DNA of 64,000 nt from Rhizobium mongolense subsp. loessense (lineage in GTDB: Bacteria > Pseudomonadota > Alphaproteobacteria > Rhizobiales > Rhizobiaceae): contig NZ_FMTM01000001.1 in NCBI RefSeq assembly GCF_900099775.1, forward strand, positions 372,001 through 436,000, given 5' to 3'. Positions 60,849 through 64,000 of the stretch are shown here, one piece after another. Position 1 is the first letter of the stretch. Every line of letters starts with the position of its first letter. Position numbers and translations under genes: made by a program. Below the pieces are notes generated by a model. That model was not told the DNA's origin and searched no databases. It saw only the letters and a list, made by a program, of their open reading frames with translations.

Positions 60849-61271
60849 TCAAGCCACTGTGACCGGAACTTCTGTCGAGGTACGCATGGCGTGGCTGTAG
60901 GGGCAGACGATGTGGGCGGCGGCGGCGAGCTTTTCAGCCGCGGCCCTATCCAGGCCAGGGATATTGACGGTGAGCGCCACGTCGATGCCGAAGCCCGTGC
61001 CGTCTTCGCGCGGACCGATGCCGACCTTGGCCGAAACCGTGGTGTCTTCCGGAATCTTGACCTTCTGCTGGCCCGCGACAAATTTCAGGGCACCGAGGAA
61101 GCACGCGGAATAGCCGGCCGCGAAGAGCTGTTCGGGATTGGTGCCGGTGGCGCCATCGCCGCCGAGTTCCTTCGGAACAGTCAACGTCACGTCGAGAACG
61201 CCGTTTTCGGAAACGGCGCGGCCTGCGCGGCCACCGGTGGCGGAAGCTTGGGTCGTATAGAGGATAGGCAT
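60849..61271 (-). CDS. ohr: organic hydroperoxide resistance protein Ohr
   Basis: A 140-residue OsmC/Ohr-fold thiol peroxidase that reduces organic hydroperoxides. The reactive Cys57 (AAGYSACFLG) and the resolving Cys123 (HIVCPYS) are both present, as is the NPEQLFAAGYSACFLGAL stretch of Ohr. The start at 61271 has GGAG upstream. The ORF can be read from 61343, but the added residues lack similarity. It is divergent from ohrR. Confidence 0.93.
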   Translation of the reverse strand: MPILYTTQASATGGRAGRAVSENGVLDVTLTVPKELGGDGATGTNPEQLFAAGYSACFLGALKFVAGQQKVKIPEDTTVSAKVGIGPREDGTGFGIDVALTVNIPGLDRAAAEKLAAAAHIVCPYSHAMRTSTEVPVTVA

Positions 61272-61311
61272 GTCAGTCTCCTTTCTGTTGGGGCTGGACT
61301 TCGTATATCGC

Positions 61312-61324
61312 ACAATTAAATTGT
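61312..61324. promoter_or_regulatory. OhrR operator
   Basis: ACAATT and AATTGT flank a central A, in the ohr-ohrR intergenic region. This is the known OhrR box (TACAATTnAATTGTA). It should repress both genes until peroxide oxidises OhrR. Confidence 0.9.
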
Positions 61325-61395
61325 ACACAAGTGAATTTCGCAAATTGCATTCGGAATCTGAAAAGAGGAGAATTGCACCTCAAAGGAACAGGATC

Positions 61396-61863
61396 ATGAA
61401 AGCGCAGATGGCAAAGACGATGGAAATCCCGCAAGAGGAGAGGCGGCTGGAGAAACAGCTCTGTTTCGCGGTCTACGCGACAGCGCATGCCTTCACGCGC
61501 GCCTATAAGCCGATCCTCGACAAGGTCGGCCTCACCTATCCGCAGTATCTGGTGATGCTCGTGCTCTGGGAAAATGCCGAACTTCCGGTGAAGACGATCG
61601 GCGAGCAGCTCGACCTCGATTCAGGCACGCTCTCGCCGCTGCTCAAGCGGCTCGAGCAGACCGGGCTGATCAAGCGGACCCGGGACGCACGTGACGAGCG
61701 GCAGGTGATCGTTTCACTGACGCCGAAGGGCCGATCGATGAAGAGCGAGGCGGCAACGATCATGACGGCCATCGGCCAGGCGGCCGGCTGCACGCTCGAG
61801 GAAATGGCGGAAATCCGCGGATCCTTACAGAAGCTGCGCGGAAACCTGAATGCGGCCGTGTGA
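61396..61863 (+). CDS. ohrR: MarR family peroxide-sensing repressor OhrR
   Basis: A 155-residue OhrR. The peroxide-sensing cysteine is Cys23 (EKQLCFAVYATAHAF), matching Cys22 of the family. The winged helix is LTYPQYLVMLVLWENAELPVKTIGEQLDLDSGTLSPLLKRLEQTGLIKRTRDARDERQVIVSLT. No second cysteine is in the C-terminal dimer helix except near GCTLEEM. The start at 61396 has AGGAACAGG. An OhrR box lies 72 bases upstream. Confidence 0.93.
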   Translation: MKAQMAKTMEIPQEERRLEKQLCFAVYATAHAFTRAYKPILDKVGLTYPQYLVMLVLWENAELPVKTIGEQLDLDSGTLSPLLKRLEQTGLIKRTRDARDERQVIVSLTPKGRSMKSEAATIMTAIGQAAGCTLEEMAEIRGSLQKLRGNLNAAV

Positions 61864-61868
61864 GAAAT

Positions 61869-61892
61869 CGCCCGCGCCTTTAAGCGCGGGCG
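61869..61892. terminator. bidirectional terminator between ohrR and the MFS gene
   Basis: CGCCCGCGC (61869-61877) and GCGCGGGCG (61884-61892) enclose CTTTAA. The nine-pair GC-rich stem lies between converging genes. The plus side has only GTTC after the stem, so its efficiency may depend on Rho. Confidence 0.75.
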
Positions 61893-61901
61893 TTCAAAGA
61901 T

Positions 61902-63302
61902 CTATTCGGCGGCCTGATAGGCTGCGGCGCGCAACGGCGACGTCCTCGGACCGAGGGCGGCGAGAAGCACGACCGCGACGGCAAGCAGCGCCGTGAAGGC
62001 GACGCCTGCCACGTAAGGATCCCAGCCGAAGGACGGCGCCGCGCTGTAGACCACGGAGGCGGCTGCGAGCACGATGCCCCCGCCGATCTGGAAGGCGGCA
62101 AAGAGCATGCCGGACGCCAGGCCCGATTTGTCTTCCTCGACATCAGCGAGTGCCGCGACCTGAACGGAGGGATAGGTCAGCGCGTAACCGAGGCCGAGCG
62201 GGACCTGCGACAGGATGACGAGCAGGATCGGATTGATCTCGCCGACGGCCGCGACCCAGAAGATGTAGCTTGCTGCCTGCAGCGCCACGCCGAGCGCCAT
62301 GAGGCCCGTGGTGCCGCGGTTCTGCGCGATCGCGGCAAAGCGTGGCGCCAGGAACATGACGAAGACGCCGCCCAAAGCGAAGCAGAAGCCGGTGCTGAAC
62401 GCCGACCAGCCGAGCTCGTTCTGATAGTAGAGCGTCGCGATGAACTGGAAGCCGACATAGACGCCCTGAAAAAGAGCAGCGACGGCATTGGCATGGCTGA
62501 GTTTTGCCCGGCGGAACATTGCAAGCGGCACCATCGGATCGGCATGGCGGGCCTCAACGGCAAGGAAGAGCAGGATCAGGACGGCCGCCGCAGTCAGTGC
62601 ACCCCAGGTGGGAAAGGCGCTCCAGCCCTCGGCTGCGGCGTTGGTGATGCCGAAGACAAAGAGCAGCAGGCCGGGGGTGATGGTCAAGGCGCCTGCCCAG
62701 TCGAAGCGCGGACGGTCGGCTCCCCGGCGCTCGTCTGCGGGCAGGACGAATGGCGCGATCGCCAGCGTGAGGATCGCCACCGGAGCGCCCATGACGAGCG
62801 TCGCCCGCCAGCTTAAAATGGTGGCCGCACCGCCAAGGACCATGCCAAGCACGAAGCCTGCGGCGCCGGTGGAGGAGAAGACCCCGAGCGCCTTGGCGCG
62901 GGCGCTGCCCTCCCCGAAGACGGAAAGCAGAAGCGCCAAAGCGGCCGGTGCAGTGAAGGCCGCGGCGATGCCCTTGATGAGACGGGCGGCAATCAGCGTC
63001 GGCCCGCTGTCGACAAAGCCGCCCGCGATACTCGCAGCGGCGAAGACGGCAAGCGACCAGAGGAAGACGCGGCGGTGGCCGAAAACATCGGCAACGCGCC
63101 CGCCGAGCAGCAGGAAGCCGCCGTAGCCGAGGACATAGGCGCTGACGGCCCATTGCAGCGAAGTTGCCTGCATGCCGAGTTCGGCCTGAATGGCGGGAAG
63201 TGCGACGCCAATGGTCGAAACGTCCATGGCGTCAAGAAAATTGGCGGCGCAAAGCAACAGCAATGCCAGCCCCGCCCCACTTCGAGATTGTGTGAGAGTC
63301 AT
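61902..63302 (-). CDS. MFS transporter, drug exporter family (DHA2)
   Basis: A 466-residue protein with about 14 helices. ALLLLCAANFLDAMDVSTIGVALPAIQAELG is the typical N-terminus of the EmrB/QacA group (motif D1). VADVFGHRRVFL is motif A, and the motif C region is GAAGFVLGMVLGG near 145. Export of a drug or a metabolite is likely. The start at 63302 (MTLTQS) is preferred over 63368. A divergent LysR gene starts 117 bases away and is the likely regulator. Confidence 0.88.
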   Translation of the reverse strand: MTLTQSRSGAGLALLLLCAANFLDAMDVSTIGVALPAIQAELGMQATSLQWAVSAYVLGYGGFLLLGGRVADVFGHRRVFLWSLAVFAAASIAGGFVDSGPTLIAARLIKGIAAAFTAPAALALLLSVFGEGSARAKALGVFSSTGAAGFVLGMVLGGAATILSWRATLVMGAPVAILTLAIAPFVLPADERRGADRPRFDWAGALTITPGLLLFVFGITNAAAEGWSAFPTWGALTAAAVLILLFLAVEARHADPMVPLAMFRRAKLSHANAVAALFQGVYVGFQFIATLYYQNELGWSAFSTGFCFALGGVFVMFLAPRFAAIAQNRGTTGLMALGVALQAASYIFWVAAVGEINPILLVILSQVPLGLGYALTYPSVQVAALADVEEDKSGLASGMLFAAFQIGGGIVLAAASVVYSAAPSFGWDPYVAGVAFTALLAVAVVLLAALGPRTSPLRAAAYQAAE

Positions 63303-63377
63303 CGAGATCGTTCCTTTTGCTGCCGCGCGGGTTGGGAGGAAGCGGCAGAGGAACGCCAAAATGATCATCTCCGAAAC

Positions 63378-63394
63378 CTATTGCAAATTGATAG
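63378..63394. promoter_or_regulatory. possible LysR operator
   Basis: CTAT and ATAG flank TTGCAAATTG; T-N11-A spacing is present with T63379 and A63391. The match to an LTTR site is weak. It lies in the divergent MFS-LysR region. Confidence 0.35.
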
Positions 63395-63421
63395 TAACCA
63401 TGCCAGGTATTACTGATAATG

Positions 63422-64000
63422 ATGAATGACGCGACCCTTCGGAAAATCGACCTGAACCTCCTGCTGGCCTTTTCAGTGCTGATGCAAGAACGCAATGTAA
63501 GCCGCGCGGCCGAGCGGCTGCTGCTTGGTCAGCCGGGACTTTCGGCGGCGTTGCGGCGGCTGCGCGAAGCACTCGACGACGAATTGTTCGTCCGTGTCGG
63601 ACGCGGCCTGCAGCCGACGCCGCGCGCGCTTGCCATCGCGCCGGCAATCGAGGATGCGCTTTCCGGCATCGAGCGGGCCATCCGCCCGCCCGCCGCCTTT
63701 GACCCTGCTAGTTGGAAGGGCGAATTCCGCATCGGCCTGTGCGACAATCTCGAATCAGCCTTCTTCGGCCCGCTCGCGGCGCGCCTGCGGGAACTGGCGC
63801 CGGGCGCCCGGCTGGTCGGTGTGGCTTTCCACAAACGCGACGCCGCACGCCTGCTCGACGAGGGCGCCTATGATTTCAGCGTCTCGATCCACGACGAGCC
63901 CGCCTCCTGGCATATCCGCGATCCGCTCTTCGACCAGTGTTCGATCTCGATCTACGATCCGAAGCAGCTCAGGCTGAAGACCCCGCTGACCCTTGAGGAC
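63422..64000 (+). CDS. LysR family transcriptional regulator, N-terminal part
   Basis: The gene starts ATG at 63419 or 63422 and runs beyond the window end, leaving about 193 residues. The N-terminal helix-turn-helix is DLNLLLAFSVLMQERNVSRAAERLLLGQPGLSAALRRLREALDDELFVRVGRGLQPTPRA (about 9-68). The effector domain begins with GEFRIGLCDNLESAFFGPLAARLRELAPGARL. The divergent MFS gene is the likely target. Confidence 0.9.
   Translation, partial: MNDATLRKIDLNLLLAFSVLMQERNVSRAAERLLLGQPGLSAALRRLREALDDELFVRVGRGLQPTPRALAIAPAIEDALSGIERAIRPPAAFDPASWKGEFRIGLCDNLESAFFGPLAARLRELAPGARLVGVAFHKRDAARLLDEGAYDFSVSIHDEPASWHIRDPLFDQCSISIYDPKQLRLKTPLTLED

Overview
The window is chromosomal-looking DNA of a GC-rich alphaproteobacterium, most likely a Rhizobium (R. 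etli / R. leguminosarum group). The grounds are the dmeRF nickel/cobalt efflux pair with its G6-tract operator, an Mrp (Pha)-type antiporter gene, several DUF families common in Rhizobiales (DUF930, DUF899, BTLCP), and five mosaic intergenic repeats resembling the RIME elements of rhizobia. No rRNA, tRNA, CRISPR array or prophage was seen. Most of the window is ordinary core and stress-response sequence in short transcription units. It is interrupted by two insertion-sequence loci and several decayed genes.

Layout. 1-8.3 kb: 5' part of mrpA (cut by the window edge), msrB, a GNAT acetyltransferase, a TrhA/PAQR membrane protein, a universal stress protein, a VOC protein, a methyltransferase, an AI-2E-family transporter and a DUF930 protein. 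8.5-17 kb: an S9 oligopeptidase, a DUF1697 protein, an IS110-family element with a candidate bridge RNA, a TetR regulator, a homocysteine S-methyltransferase and SelO. 17.4-27.9 kb: PQQ glucose dehydrogenase, a small pseudogene, a class A beta-lactamase, dmeRF, a phospholipase D-like protein, GNAT and PfpI genes, a HicB remnant and two c-type cytochromes. 28-34.6 kb: a divergent LysE/WYL pair, DUF1772, a phosphoesterase, sodB, and a two-gene unit of a membrane coiled-coil protein and a periplasmic ClpP-fold protein.

34.6-42 kb: a small secreted protein, a 49-residue ORF, a shattered restriction-modification-type methyltransferase gene, a TauE permease, a SnoaL-like gene with a perfect operator-like palindrome, an MFS pump, the large catalase katE, and a broken IS200/IS605 tnpB just upstream of katE. 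42-54.7 kb: a GAF-linked adenylate cyclase, a branched-chain aminotransferase, a zinc alcohol dehydrogenase, a phosphodiesterase-like protein, a LysR/cysteine-hydrolase pair, an EF-hand protein, tam, zwf and a HerA/DUF853 ATPase. 54.8-64 kb: an ABC-F ATPase preceded by a probable leader-peptide attenuator, a scrambled locus of two broken genes, a MarR-controlled DUF899/DUF1579/VOC operon, the ohr-ohrR pair, an MFS pump and a LysR gene cut by the window end.

The functional theme is stress handling: peroxide and superoxide (katE, sodB, ohr/ohrR, msrB, SelO), metals (dmeRF), drugs (bla, MFS pumps, ABC-F) and redox supply (gcd, zwf, cytochromes c). Local regulators lie divergent from, or next to, their likely targets, and many have visible inverted-repeat operators. 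The observations most worth following are the aromatic-codon leader peptide with a 24-bp perfect palindrome and terminator-like hairpin before the ABC-F gene, the structured 5' RNA of the IS110 element, and the chain of gene remnants at 19.9, 26.3, 35.6, 41.1-42 and 56.8-57.8 kb.
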